Below are positions 17,976 through 27,781 of a stretch of 64,000 nucleotides of DNA, one piece after another; the stretch's first letter is position 1, and the number at the start of each line of letters is the position of its first letter. The notes under the pieces were generated by a model. The model did no database searches. It was not told the DNA's origin and was given only the letters and a program-made list of their open reading frames with translations. A program made the position numbers and the translations under genes. The DNA lies in the NCBI RefSeq assembly GCF_900102055.1, contig NZ_FNBA01000001.1:1258204-1322203 (forward strand), read 5' to 3'. The DNA comes from Ulvibacter litoralis. GTDB taxonomy: Bacteria; Bacteroidota; Bacteroidia; Flavobacteriales; Flavobacteriaceae.

Positions 17976-19703
17976 ATGGCGTCGCATTACGAAGCACCTA
18001 TTAGAAAACCCTTAGTTATAGGAGATAAAAGTTACCACGATGTTACTGTCGATGTAGCTGCTCCTGTTGAAGGCAAAGCAAATAAATCTTGGTGGATTGT
18101 TTTCACCATTGCCTTAGTAGCCTTTTTGTGGGGTATTGGTTGTATTATTTACACCATTACTACAGGAATTGGAGTTTGGGGTCTAAACAAAACTGTGGGC
18201 TGGGCCTGGGATATTACCAACTTCGTTTGGTGGGTAGGTATTGGTCACGCAGGAACACTGATTTCAGCAGTATTATTGCTCTTCCGTCAAAAATGGAGGA
18301 TGGCAATTAACCGTTCTGCGGAAGCAATGACCATTTTCTCGGTTGTTCAGGCAGGATTGTTTCCAATTATCCACATGGGTCGCCCTTGGTTAGGATACTG
18401 GGTGTTACCAATTCCAAACCAATTTGGTTCGTTATGGGTAAACTTTAACTCGCCATTACTTTGGGATGTATTTGCAATTTCAACATACTTATCGGTATCG
18501 TTGGTATTCTGGTGGACAGGTTTACTTCCGGATTTTGCAATGATTCGTGATCGTGCAGTAACGCCATTTACAAAAAGAATTTATAGTATTCTATCTTTTG
18601 GATGGAGTGGACGTGCTAAAGATTGGCAGCGTTTTGAAGAAGTATCATTAGTGTTGGCAGGTTTAGCGACACCACTTGTACTTTCTGTGCATACGATTGT
18701 ATCTTTTGATTTTGCTACTTCGGTAATTCCAGGATGGCATACCACGATTTTCCCTCCTTACTTTGTTGCAGGAGCGATTTTCTCTGGGTTTGCAATGGTA
18801 AACACCTTATTGATTATAATGCGTAAGGTTTCTAATCTAGAAGACTATATTACAATACAACATATCGAGTTAATGAATATTGTAATCATGCTTACGGGGT
18901 CTATTGTAGGTGTGGCGTATATTACAGAGCTGTTCATTGCTTGGTACTCTGGTGTAGAGTACGAACAATACGCTTTCTTAAACAGAGCAACAGGACCTTA
19001 TTGGTGGGCATATTGGGCAATGATGTCTTGTAACGTATTTTCACCTCAATTCATGTGGTTTAAGAAATTACGTACAAGTATTATGTTCTCTTTCTTTATT
19101 TCGATTGTAGTAAACATAGGAATGTGGTTTGAGCGTTTTGTAATTATTGTAACATCATTACACAGAGATTACCTTCCGTCATCTTGGACAATGTTCCAAC
19201 CTACATTTATTGATATAGGGATCTTTATTGGAACGATTGGTTTCTTCTTTGTGTTATTCTTATTATATTCTAGAACATTCCCAGTAATTGCGCAAGCAGA
19301 GGTGAAATCTATCTTAAAAGGTTCTGGAGATAAATATAAAAAACTAAGAGCTGAATTTGGTGACGATGTAAAGCATTATGACGAAGTTGTTACTTCACCT
19401 AAGGCTGCAGTTGTAACGAATACAGTTTCCGAAGATACTTCTGAAAAAACAGCTAATTTATTAAGTAAGCTTGGTGCTTTCGATCCTGAAACACAAACGC
19501 AAGATGATCTTAAATTAATTAGTGGTGTAGGTCCAAAAATGGAAGAAAAACTACACCAATTAGGAATCTTCACTTTTGAACAAGTGAGTAGAATGACAGA
19601 TACTGAATACGATTTATTGGACAGCATTGTTGGCGAATTCCCTGGAAGAGCGAAACGTGACGATTGGGCTGCTCAAGCATCTAAACTTAAAAACAAATCC
19701 TAG
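17976..19703 (+). CDS. actC: Alternative complex III quinol-binding membrane subunit (ActC, NrfD/PsrC family) with C-terminal helix-hairpin-helix tail
   Basis: The 575-residue protein has an NrfD/PsrC-like membrane part with about ten helices (residues 38-455), including the GHAGTLISA helix near the quinol site. The ActC core accounts for some 460 residues. After a polar linker, residues 508-575 form a compact domain with LKLISGVGPKMEEKLHQLG, the signature of a helix-hairpin-helix fold, ending in KRDDWAAQASKL. Such domains normally bind DNA or proteins; here it would be on the cytoplasmic or periplasmic side of a respiratory subunit, and its job is unknown. Two bases separate it from actD. 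Confidence 0.93.
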   Translation: MASHYEAPIRKPLVIGDKSYHDVTVDVAAPVEGKANKSWWIVFTIALVAFLWGIGCIIYTITTGIGVWGLNKTVGWAWDITNFVWWVGIGHAGTLISAVLLLFRQKWRMAINRSAEAMTIFSVVQAGLFPIIHMGRPWLGYWVLPIPNQFGSLWVNFNSPLLWDVFAISTYLSVSLVFWWTGLLPDFAMIRDRAVTPFTKRIYSILSFGWSGRAKDWQRFEEVSLVLAGLATPLVLSVHTIVSFDFATSVIPGWHTTIFPPYFVAGAIFSGFAMVNTLLIIMRKVSNLEDYITIQHIELMNIVIMLTGSIVGVAYITELFIAWYSGVEYEQYAFLNRATGPYWWAYWAMMSCNVFSPQFMWFKKLRTSIMFSFFISIVVNIGMWFERFVIIVTSLHRDYLPSSWTMFQPTFIDIGIFIGTIGFFFVLFLLYSRTFPVIAQAEVKSILKGSGDKYKKLRAEFGDDVKHYDEVVTSPKAAVVTNTVSEDTSEKTANLLSKLGAFDPETQTQDDLKLISGVGPKMEEKLHQLGIFTFEQVSRMTDTEYDLLDSIVGEFPGRAKRDDWAAQASKLKNKS

Positions 19704-19705
19704 AT

Positions 19706-20242
19706 ATGGCATCTAAAGTGATTCACGCTATTTATAACGACGACGACATCTTAATGAATGCTGTTAAGAAGGTTAGAGCCGAACGTTATCATATTGAGGA
19801 AGTATATACTCCTTTTCCAGTCCATGGGCTAGACAAGGTAATGGGGCTAGCGCCTACACGTATTGCGATTACTTCTTTCTTATATGGTTTGGTTGGTTTG
19901 TCTGTTGCAACCTTAATGATGAATTTCATTATGATTGAAGATTGGCCTCAAAATATTGGAGGAAAGCCTAGTTTTAGCTACATAGCTAACATGCCTTCTT
20001 TCGTTCCAATTATGTTCGAACTTACAGTATTTTTTGCTGCCCATTTAATGGTTATTACTTTTTATATGAGAAGTAAATTATGGCCTTTCAAAAAAGCTGA
20101 AAATCCTGATCCAAGAACAACAGACGATCATTTTTTAATGGCAATAGATGCTGGACATCATGATGTTGAAAAACTTTCTAAGTTTTTACATACTACAGGA
20201 GCTATAGAAATTAGTTTAATTGATAATGACGAAGACCACTAA
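19706..20242 (+). CDS. actD: Alternative complex III membrane subunit ActD (DUF3341)
   Basis: A 178-residue protein of the DUF3341 family. It starts with a soluble alpha/beta region (residues 1-50) and has two membrane helices (about 53-77 and 98-122), then a polar C-terminus containing PRTTDDHF. In solved alternative complex III, ActD packs against ActC at the cytoplasmic side. It follows actC after 2 bp and abuts actE, all in one operon. Confidence 0.92.
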   Translation: MASKVIHAIYNDDDILMNAVKKVRAERYHIEEVYTPFPVHGLDKVMGLAPTRIAITSFLYGLVGLSVATLMMNFIMIEDWPQNIGGKPSFSYIANMPSFVPIMFELTVFFAAHLMVITFYMRSKLWPFKKAENPDPRTTDDHFLMAIDAGHHDVEKLSKFLHTTGAIEISLIDNDEDH

Positions 20243-20243
20243 T

Positions 20244-20885
20244 ATGAGAAAAATTGTAACTATAGGGATTACCATTATAGCTTCTTTTAGCTTGGTTTCT
20301 TGTTTTAACAATGACAAGCCGAATTACCAATTCATGCCTAACATGTATGAGCCTGTAGGATATGAAACCTATGGCGATTATGAGGTGTTTCCAAACCAAC
20401 AAGAGGCAATGTTGCCTGTTGAAGGATCAATTCCAAGAGGATGGAGCCCTTATGAATATGGTGATACAACAGAAGAGTTAAACCGTGCTAAAGAAGAATT
20501 GAAAAGCCCTATTCCTGTAACTGTTGAAAATTTAACACAAGGAGCTCATTTATTTTCAATTTATTGTGCAGTTTGTCATGGAGATAAAGGTGACGGACAA
20601 GGAATTCTTGTAAAAAGAGAAAAGTTTCTTGGAATACCAAGTTACGCCGATGCAGGAAGAACAATTACTGAAGGTGGTGTGTATCACGTTCAAATGTATG
20701 GTTTGAATACAATGGGGTCTTATGCGTCTCAAACGAACGAGTTAGAACGTTGGCAAATTACACAGCACGTAATGAACTTAAAAGCAGCATTAAAAGGAGA
20801 ACCTTTATTGGTTCCTGGAGCTGAAGAAAAAGTACCTGTTGAAAATATTACTTCTGAAACTGTTACTCAGTTAGAAGGACATTAA
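20244..20885 (+). CDS. actE: Alternative complex III monoheme cytochrome c lipoprotein (ActE)
   Basis: From the ATG at 20244 the product has 213 residues with a lipoprotein signal (LVSC, C20) and one class I heme c site, CAVCH at about 108-112, with a later methionine in MYGLNTMGSY as the likely axial ligand. Earlier in-frame ATGs at 20220 and 20226 would overlap actD and only add a hydrophilic extension before the signal, so 20244 is preferred, one base after the actD stop. ActE is the peripheral monoheme cytochrome of alternative complex III at the periplasmic surface. Confidence 0.93.
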   Translation: MRKIVTIGITIIASFSLVSCFNNDKPNYQFMPNMYEPVGYETYGDYEVFPNQQEAMLPVEGSIPRGWSPYEYGDTTEELNRAKEELKSPIPVTVENLTQGAHLFSIYCAVCHGDKGDGQGILVKREKFLGIPSYADAGRTITEGGVYHVQMYGLNTMGSYASQTNELERWQITQHVMNLKAALKGEPLLVPGAEEKVPVENITSETVTQLEGH

Positions 20886-20914
20886 TTATAGAATAATAGA
20901 GAATAGCTAAAGAT

Positions 20915-22261
20915 ATGTATACGCTACCTAGTAAATTAAAACTGTTTGCAATTGTTTTTATGGTAATTGGTGCCATAGGAATTGTTTCGGGTTTTTTAAC
21001 CGCTCCAAAAACCACTGCGGAAGTAAAAGAAATGATGGCTGCTCATGGAGATGGTCATGGATCTGATGCTTCGCATGAAGCACCACATCATGAAACTGCA
21101 ACAACGCATGAAGCTGCTCCTTCGGAAGGACATCAAGATGCGCACAGTAGTGAAGAAGCTCACTTAGAGCATACTTTACATCAAATGCAAAACAGACCAT
21201 GGTCTGCATTGTATATTGCATGTTTCTTCTTTTTTATGATCGCATTAGGTGCTTTGGCTTTTTATGCAATTCAATTTGCAGCACAAGCTGGATGGTCTCA
21301 AGTATTATTTAGAGTAATGGAAGGTATTACAGCCTACTTGGTACCAGGAGGTATTATAATGTTTGTATTATTAGCGCTTTCAGGATTTCATATCAACCAC
21401 CTATTCGTGTGGGCAGACCCTGAAGTAGTTGCTCACGATAAGTTATTACAAGGAAAAGCAAGCTGGTTAAACGGTACATGGTTTTTAGTGAGAGCAGCAA
21501 TCTTTTTAGGGGGATGGATGTTATATCGTCATTTTGCAGTGAAATTTTCACGTAATAGTGATGATGAAACAGACAACAGATGGTTCAAGAAAAGTTTTAA
21601 AATATCAGCAGGTTTCTTAGTATTCTTTATTTACACAGAATCTATGATGTCTTGGGATTGGATTATGAGTTTTGATCCACACTGGTTTAGTACCTTATTT
21701 GGATGGTATGTATTAGCAGGAATGATGGTTTGTGCGATTACTACAATAGCATTAATTACAATCTTCTTGAAATCTAAAGGATATTTAGAAGTTGTGAACG
21801 ATAGTCATATTCACGATTTAGCTAAGTTCATGTTTGGATTTAGTATATTCTGGACCTATCTATGGTTTTCACAATTCATGCTAATCTGGTATGCAAATAT
21901 TCCAGAAGAGGTTACTTACTTTATTACGCGTATTGAGCAATATAAACTACCTTTCTTCGGAATGTTAGCAATGAACTTCTTATTCCCGGTACTATTGCTT
22001 ATGAATAGTGATTACAAACGTGTTAATTGGTTCGTAGTATTAACAGGAATAGTGATTCTTGCAGGACACTATGTAGATATATTTGTGATGGTAATGCCTG
22101 CAACGGTTGGATCATCTTGGTATATCGGAATACCAGAAATAAGCTCAATTTTCTTTTTCTTTGGTTTGTTTATTTATGTAGTGTTTACAGCACTTACAAA
22201 AGCACCAATTGTGATGAAAAACAATCCATTCCTTAAGGAAAGTAAGCAATACCATTATTAA
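20915..22261 (+). CDS. actF: Alternative complex III second NrfD-like membrane subunit (ActF)
   Basis: The 448-residue protein is an ActC paralogue with about ten helices. Between helix 1 and helix 2 (residues about 42-93) lies a histidine-rich, acidic loop with eleven histidines, and the helix containing LSGFHINHLFVW follows. ActF completes the membrane core of alternative complex III. It is followed after 24 bp by coxB. The His-rich loop might bind copper or zinc; this is an inference. Confidence 0.93.
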   Translation: MYTLPSKLKLFAIVFMVIGAIGIVSGFLTAPKTTAEVKEMMAAHGDGHGSDASHEAPHHETATTHEAAPSEGHQDAHSSEEAHLEHTLHQMQNRPWSALYIACFFFFMIALGALAFYAIQFAAQAGWSQVLFRVMEGITAYLVPGGIIMFVLLALSGFHINHLFVWADPEVVAHDKLLQGKASWLNGTWFLVRAAIFLGGWMLYRHFAVKFSRNSDDETDNRWFKKSFKISAGFLVFFIYTESMMSWDWIMSFDPHWFSTLFGWYVLAGMMVCAITTIALITIFLKSKGYLEVVNDSHIHDLAKFMFGFSIFWTYLWFSQFMLIWYANIPEEVTYFITRIEQYKLPFFGMLAMNFLFPVLLLMNSDYKRVNWFVVLTGIVILAGHYVDIFVMVMPATVGSSWYIGIPEISSIFFFFGLFIYVVFTALTKAPIVMKNNPFLKESKQYHY

Positions 22262-22285
22262 TAATTATACAGAAGACAGATAACG

Positions 22286-23347
22286 ATGACCGCATTTTTA
22301 GTTGTATTAGTAATCATTCTATTTGGAGTTGCAGTTTGGCAAATGAATAAGATATTTCAAATGTCTAAATCAAAAGCAAACGACACTTCCGAAATAGCTT
22401 CAGATAAGGACAATAACATTCATGGATATTTGATGTTAGCCTTTGTTTTTGTTACCTATTTTATTCTAATCTTTAGTTTTTGGGAATGGGGCGATGTGTT
22501 GCTTCCTGAAGCTGCATCTGAGCATGGAGCAGGGATAGATAACCTTATGCTTATCTCTATGATTCTTATCTTTTTCGTAGGATTTGTTACGTTATGGATG
22601 TTGAGTTATTTCTCTTTCAAATACAGAGGGAAAAAAGAAAACAAAGCATTATTTTATGCAGATAACGATAAACTTGAATTTATCTGGACTATTATTCCAG
22701 TAATTGTTTTAGCAGGTCTTATTATTTATGGTTTGTTTACTTGGACAGATATTATGAACGTTACCGATGAGGACGATCCGATGGTAATAGAGTTGTATGC
22801 GTACCAGTTTGATTGGAGAGCTCGCTATAGTGGAGAAGATAATACATTAGGAGATGCCAATGTTCGTTTGATTGAAGGTGTTAACCAATTAGGTGTAGAT
22901 GCTTCAGATCCAAATGCACAAGATGATATTATTGTAAATGAACTACACTTACCGGTAGGAAGAAAAGTAATTTTCAAAATGCGTTCACAAGATGTATTGC
23001 ACTCAGCATATATGCCTCACTTTAGAGCGCAAATGAACTGTGTTCCAGGTATGATTACTCAATTCTCATTTACACCCTCTATTACGACAGACGATATGCG
23101 TCTTAACGAAGATGTTGTAGGGAAAGTAAACCGTATAAATCAAATTAGAAGAGAAAATAGTATCGATTTAGTTGCTAAAGGTGAAGAAGCTTTAGAGCCA
23201 TATGAGTTTGACTACTTACTTCTTTGTAATAAGATTTGTGGAACCAACCACTATAATATGCAAATGAAGATTGTAGTAGATACACAAGAAGATTATGAGG
23301 CTTGGATCGCTACACAACCAACCTTTTCAGAAGTTATTAAAAAATAA
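22286..23347 (+). CDS. coxB: Cytochrome c oxidase subunit II (aa3-type, CuA-containing)
   Basis: 353 residues. There are four hydrophobic segments in the first 155 residues (two more than the usual hairpin), then a cupredoxin domain. All CuA ligands are present: H239, C314, C318, H322 and M325 (CNKICGTNHYNM). The stretch between H239 and the cysteines is 75 residues, longer than the roughly 35 of mitochondrial subunit II, because of a charged insertion at about 265-305. No fused cytochrome c domain is present, in line with electron delivery from the adjacent alternative complex III. It lies 19 bp before coxA. Confidence 0.95.
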   Translation: MTAFLVVLVIILFGVAVWQMNKIFQMSKSKANDTSEIASDKDNNIHGYLMLAFVFVTYFILIFSFWEWGDVLLPEAASEHGAGIDNLMLISMILIFFVGFVTLWMLSYFSFKYRGKKENKALFYADNDKLEFIWTIIPVIVLAGLIIYGLFTWTDIMNVTDEDDPMVIELYAYQFDWRARYSGEDNTLGDANVRLIEGVNQLGVDASDPNAQDDIIVNELHLPVGRKVIFKMRSQDVLHSAYMPHFRAQMNCVPGMITQFSFTPSITTDDMRLNEDVVGKVNRINQIRRENSIDLVAKGEEALEPYEFDYLLLCNKICGTNHYNMQMKIVVDTQEDYEAWIATQPTFSEVIKK

Positions 23348-23366
23348 AAATATTAGTTAAAAAGAT

Positions 23367-25190
23367 ATGTCAGCACACGCACACGACCACGCAGAAGATC
23401 ACGATGATCACGGACATCATCATAAAGAGACGTTTATAACTAAATATATCTTTAGCACAGATCATAAAATGATCTCTAAACAATACCTTATTACAGGGTT
23501 GTTTATGGGGATGATCGGTATTGCAATGTCTATTCTTTTTAGAATGCAATTAGCTTGGCCTGATCACCAATTTACTATTTACGAAATATTTTTAGGTAAA
23601 TGGGCTGAAGGTGGTGTAATGGATCCTAGTGTTTACCTTGCATTAGTTACAATACACGGAACTATAATGGTGTTTTTTGTGCTTACTGCTGGTTTAAGTG
23701 GTACGTTTAGTAACCTCTTAATTCCGCTGCAAATTGGAGCCCGAGATATGGCTTCTGGATTCTTAAACATGGTGTCTTACTGGCTATTCTTTATTTCAAG
23801 TGTAGTAATGGTAATGTCATTATTTGTTGAAGCAGGACCTGCATCTGCTGGATGGACAATTTATCCTCCATTAAGTGCCTTGCCACAAGCAATTCCAGGT
23901 TCAGGGACAGGGATGACTTTATGGTTAGTTTCTCTAGCTATATTCATTGCTTCTTCTTTAATGGGATCTCTTAACTATATTGTTACTGTAATAAACTTGC
24001 GTACCAAAGGAATGTCTATGACGCGTTTGCCACTTACAATTTGGGCATTCTTCGTTACAGCTATTATTGGTGTGGTTTCTTTCCCTGTATTATTATCAGC
24101 TTCATTAATGTTGATTATGGACAGAAGTTTTGGAACTTCATTTTTCCTTTCAGATATTTATATTGCAGGTGAAGTATTACACAATCAAGGAGGATCTCCT
24201 GTATTGTTCGAACACCTTTTCTGGTTCCTTGGGCATCCAGAAGTATATATTGTAATCTTACCAGCCATGGGACTTGTGTCAGAGATTATGGCAACCAATG
24301 CTAGAAAACCTATTTTTGGATATCGAGCAATGGTAGCTTCAATTTTGGCAATTGCATTCCTTTCAACAATTGTTTGGGGTCACCATATGTTTATCTCAGG
24401 AATGAATCCATTCCTAGGGTCAGTATTTACATTTACAACCTTATTAATTGCAATTCCTTCCGCAGTAAAATCTTTTAACTGGATTACAACACTCTGGAAA
24501 GGGAATCTCCAATTCAATACGGCCATGTTATTCTCTATTGGGTTTGTTTCTACATTCATCACAGGAGGTTTAACAGGTATTATTTTAGGAGATAGTGCAT
24601 TAGATATTAACGTTCACGATACGTATTTTGTAGTAGCTCACTTCCACTTGGTAATGGGAATATCTGCACTGTATGGTCTTTTTGCAGGGGTGTACCACTG
24701 GTTCCCTAAAATGTTTGAAGGACGTATGCTGAATAAAAAATTAGGATATATCCACTTTTGGGTAACCGTAGTTGGAGCATATGGAGTATTCTTCCCAATG
24801 CACTTTGTGGGAATGGCAGGATTGCCAAGACGTTATTACACCAATACAAACTTCCCGTATTTTGATGATTTAGCAGATATTAATGTTGTTATGACTGTAT
24901 TTGCAATTATTACTGCAGCGGTTCAGTTGGTGTTTTTATACAACTTTATCCACTCAATGTTCCACGGAAAAGTTGGACCTAAAAATCCTTGGAAATCAAC
25001 AACGTTAGAATGGACTGCAGATGTAAAGCATATTCACGGAAACTGGTCGGGTGCAATTCCTGAAGTTCACCGTTGGTCTTACGACTACAGTAAAATGAAT
25101 AAAGACGAAACAGATTATGTTATCGCTGGACAAGATTATATTCCACAACATATTCCACTTCAAGATAACGAAGAAGAAATGCATCATTAA
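23367..25190 (+). CDS. coxA: Cytochrome c oxidase subunit I
   Basis: The 607-residue heme-copper oxidase catalytic subunit shows the binuclear-centre motifs GHPEVYIVILP (CuB histidine and cross-linked tyrosine), WGHHMFISGMN (CuB His pair) and HDTYFVVAHFHLVM (heme a and a3 ligands). The first 20 residues hold eight histidines, an unusual hydrophilic N-terminus. It reduces oxygen to water while pumping protons. It is the last gene of actABCDEF-coxBA and ends at a strong terminator; subunits III and IV lie about 20 kb downstream. Confidence 0.97.
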   Translation: MSAHAHDHAEDHDDHGHHHKETFITKYIFSTDHKMISKQYLITGLFMGMIGIAMSILFRMQLAWPDHQFTIYEIFLGKWAEGGVMDPSVYLALVTIHGTIMVFFVLTAGLSGTFSNLLIPLQIGARDMASGFLNMVSYWLFFISSVVMVMSLFVEAGPASAGWTIYPPLSALPQAIPGSGTGMTLWLVSLAIFIASSLMGSLNYIVTVINLRTKGMSMTRLPLTIWAFFVTAIIGVVSFPVLLSASLMLIMDRSFGTSFFLSDIYIAGEVLHNQGGSPVLFEHLFWFLGHPEVYIVILPAMGLVSEIMATNARKPIFGYRAMVASILAIAFLSTIVWGHHMFISGMNPFLGSVFTFTTLLIAIPSAVKSFNWITTLWKGNLQFNTAMLFSIGFVSTFITGGLTGIILGDSALDINVHDTYFVVAHFHLVMGISALYGLFAGVYHWFPKMFEGRMLNKKLGYIHFWVTVVGAYGVFFPMHFVGMAGLPRRYYTNTNFPYFDDLADINVVMTVFAIITAAVQLVFLYNFIHSMFHGKVGPKNPWKSTTLEWTADVKHIHGNWSGAIPEVHRWSYDYSKMNKDETDYVIAGQDYIPQHIPLQDNEEEMHH

Positions 25191-25209
25191 GATGTATTAA
25201 AAAACATTA

Positions 25210-25246
25210 AAAACCCTTCAGCTTTGTTTTGCTGAAGGGTTTTTTT
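25210..25246 (+). terminator. Intrinsic terminator after coxA
   Basis: An 11-bp stem (aacccttcagc / gctgaagggtt) with a 7-nt loop is followed by a T-run. It marks the end of the act/cox operon. Confidence 0.9.
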
Positions 25247-25294
25247 ATGCTTCAACCTTTCGACATTCTAATAACATTATATAGAGACACTTTG

Positions 25295-25302
25295 TATATT
25301 TG
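25295..25302 (+). promoter_or_regulatory. -7 promoter element close to the ruvB start
   Basis: TATATTTG fits TAnnTTTG exactly, but it ends only 5 bp before the ruvB ATG, so a transcript started from it would be leaderless or nearly so. Confidence 0.4.
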
Positions 25303-25307
25303 TATTT

Positions 25308-26330
25308 ATGAACCAAAATCTTGATCCCTCAGGGGAGGATCTTTCTCCTCAAGAAGTTGAATTAGAAAAAAAATTACGTCCCTTATCTTTTGAAGATTTT
25401 ACGGGGCAAGATCAAGCATTAGAAAATCTTCAAATATTTGTTCAAGCTGCAAATCTTAGGGACGAAGCGCTCGATCATACGTTGTTCCATGGGCCTCCAG
25501 GGCTCGGAAAAACGACCTTGGCGCATATATTAGCGAACGAATTAGAAGTTGGGATTAAAGTGACCTCTGGACCCGTTTTGGATAAACCAGGAGATTTGGC
25601 AGGATTACTTACCAATCTTGACGAACGGGATGTTCTCTTTATAGACGAAATTCACAGATTAAGCCCTATTGTAGAGGAGTATTTGTACTCTGCAATGGAA
25701 GATTATAAAATTGATATTATGATTGAGTCAGGACCCAATGCGCGTTCTGTTCAGATTCATTTGGCGCCTTTTACTTTGGTAGGAGCCACGACACGGTCTG
25801 GGTTGCTAACTGCGCCTATGCGTGCTCGTTTTGGAATATCATCCAGATTGCAATATTATACCACTGAATTACTAACTACCATTGTACAGCGAAGCGCCAC
25901 AATTTTGGATGTGCCTATTTCGATGGAAGCAGCAATTGAAATTGCAGGACGTAGCCGTGGAACACCTCGTATTGCAAATGCATTGCTGCGTAGAGTTCGA
26001 GATTTTGCACAAATTAAAGGAGATGGTAACATCGATATTGCCATTGCGAAATTTGCATTGAAAGCATTAAATGTGGATGCCTACGGATTGGACGAAATGG
26101 ACAATAAGATTTTAACTACCATCATCGAAAAATTTAAAGGAGGCCCTGTTGGTTTAACGACAATTGCAACGGCTGTTTCTGAAAGCGCCGAAACCATTGA
26201 AGAAGTGTACGAACCTTTTTTAATTCAACAAGGGTTTATCATGCGCACACCTCGCGGTCGTGAGGTAACGGAAGCTGCGTATAAACATCTAGGAAAGTTG
26301 AAGGGTCCTACGCAAGGCGGTTTGTTTTAG
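25308..26330 (+). CDS. ruvB: Holliday junction branch migration ATPase RuvB
   Basis: The 340-residue AAA+ motor has Walker [10 protein letters not shown] at 62-70, Walker B FIDEIH at 111-116, sensor 1 GATTRSG and a C-terminal winged helix with the arginine-rich TPRGREVT segment. RuvB hexamers drive branch migration with RuvA, which is encoded 5 kb downstream in the same direction. The P450 gene starts on the base after its stop. Confidence 0.97.
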   Translation: MNQNLDPSGEDLSPQEVELEKKLRPLSFEDFTGQDQALENLQIFVQAANLRDEALDHTLFHGPPGLGKTTLAHILANELEVGIKVTSGPVLDKPGDLAGLLTNLDERDVLFIDEIHRLSPIVEEYLYSAMEDYKIDIMIESGPNARSVQIHLAPFTLVGATTRSGLLTAPMRARFGISSRLQYYTTELLTTIVQRSATILDVPISMEAAIEIAGRSRGTPRIANALLRRVRDFAQIKGDGNIDIAIAKFALKALNVDAYGLDEMDNKILTTIIEKFKGGPVGLTTIATAVSESAETIEEVYEPFLIQQGFIMRTPRGREVTEAAYKHLGKLKGPTQGGLF

Positions 26331-27719
26331 ATGACCGCTTCTAAAAAATACAGCTACCCGAAAACACTTCCTCTGTTGAAGTTTTTTTGGTATGCGGAAG
26401 CGATTCGTAAAAATCCAATTCCGTATCACAATGCTTTTTTTGAAACATACGGCGATACTTTTTCAGTGCGGTTGGGGAAAAACAAGTATTTATTACTTTC
26501 TCGAGATAAGGATTTTGCGCAATACATACTTCAGAAAAATCAGAAGAACTATAATAAGTCTAAGATTCAGACCCAATTTTTGTCAAAATATTTGGGTAAT
26601 GGTTTGCTTACAGCAAATGGTGCGTATTGGCTAAAACAACGACGGTTGATTCAGCCCGCGTTTCATAAAGAGAAAATGGAACAATTGGTGGCATTAATGA
26701 ATACAACGATTGTTTCTGAATTAGATTCGTTAGCTTCAGATGCACCCTTAGATGTTTTTTCAAAAATGAATCAGTTAGCTTTCAATGTGGTTGCTACTTC
26801 TTTATTCCATGTGTCTCCTTCCGATACTTCTTCCGAAGAAAAACAAGAGCGGGAACTTCAATTAAACCGACTTCAAACCATTATTCAGAAAGTACAAGAA
26901 TTTTTGGTGAAAGAAGTGCGATTACCTCATAAAGGGTGGTGGTTTAGACTGAGTGGCCAAGTGGATGCACACAAAAAACTTTCCGAAGAAAGCAGAACTA
27001 TTTTAGGGAATTTTATTGAGGAAAGAAGAAATGACACAGTCGAACACGGAGATTTACTTGACTTACTATTGGCGACGCGATACGAAGACACGGGCGAGCC
27101 GATGAGTACCAAGCAGCTTATTGATGAGATTACAATTTTGTTTGTGGCTGGGCATGAAACTACTGCCAACGCGCTTACGTTTACCACCTTCTTGCTAGCA
27201 AAACATCCTGAAATATGCCAAAAAGTATTTGAAGAGGTGTGTCGTGTAGAAAGCCAAACAACCAATGTAGTGGAGCGTTTAAAACTGTTGGAATATACAC
27301 GCGCATGTATCGATGAGGCAATGCGTTTGTACCCACCTGCATGGATTACCGATCGAGAAAATATTGAAGACGATACAATTACAAACTTTCATATTAAAAA
27401 AGACACTCTTGTGGGTGTTTCCTTTTACGAAATACATCGAAATCCGAAGTACTGGGACCAACCCGACGTTTTTGATCCGACGCGTTTTTTAGGAGACAAC
27501 AAAAAGAAAACTGCGGGATGTTACTTCCCGTTTGGGGCAGGGCCTCGAATGTGTATTGGAATGGGATTTGCGATTTACGAAATGCTTTTGGCAACATCTT
27601 ATTTGGTTAAAAAATATACGCTTTCTACCGCACAAGATTCTATTACCTTACATCCCTTAATTACGCTAAAGCCTGTGGATGTTAAGGTTATTTTTTCTGA
27701 AAGAAACGATATTTCGTAG
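26331..27719 (+). CDS. Cytochrome P450
   Basis: A 462-residue soluble P450 with the I-helix oxygen-activation motif AGHETT at 273-278, the K-helix ExxR at 329-332, and the heme-binding loop FGAGPRMCIG at 401-410 with C408 as thiolate ligand. No membrane anchor is visible. It resembles the CYP102/CYP4-like bacterial fatty-acid or terpenoid hydroxylases in general architecture, but no reductase is fused or nearby, so ferredoxin partners must be encoded elsewhere. Its ATG follows the ruvB stop directly, implying translational coupling with a DNA-repair gene. The substrate is unknown. Confidence 0.93.
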   Translation: MTASKKYSYPKTLPLLKFFWYAEAIRKNPIPYHNAFFETYGDTFSVRLGKNKYLLLSRDKDFAQYILQKNQKNYNKSKIQTQFLSKYLGNGLLTANGAYWLKQRRLIQPAFHKEKMEQLVALMNTTIVSELDSLASDAPLDVFSKMNQLAFNVVATSLFHVSPSDTSSEEKQERELQLNRLQTIIQKVQEFLVKEVRLPHKGWWFRLSGQVDAHKKLSEESRTILGNFIEERRNDTVEHGDLLDLLLATRYEDTGEPMSTKQLIDEITILFVAGHETTANALTFTTFLLAKHPEICQKVFEEVCRVESQTTNVVERLKLLEYTRACIDEAMRLYPPAWITDRENIEDDTITNFHIKKDTLVGVSFYEIHRNPKYWDQPDVFDPTRFLGDNKKKTAGCYFPFGAGPRMCIGMGFAIYEMLLATSYLVKKYTLSTAQDSITLHPLITLKPVDVKVIFSERNDIS

Positions 27720-27781
27720 CTACTTTAGAAGTAAATGAACGAAATTTGGTTTTGTATCTTTAAGAAAAGCACTCTTAATTC

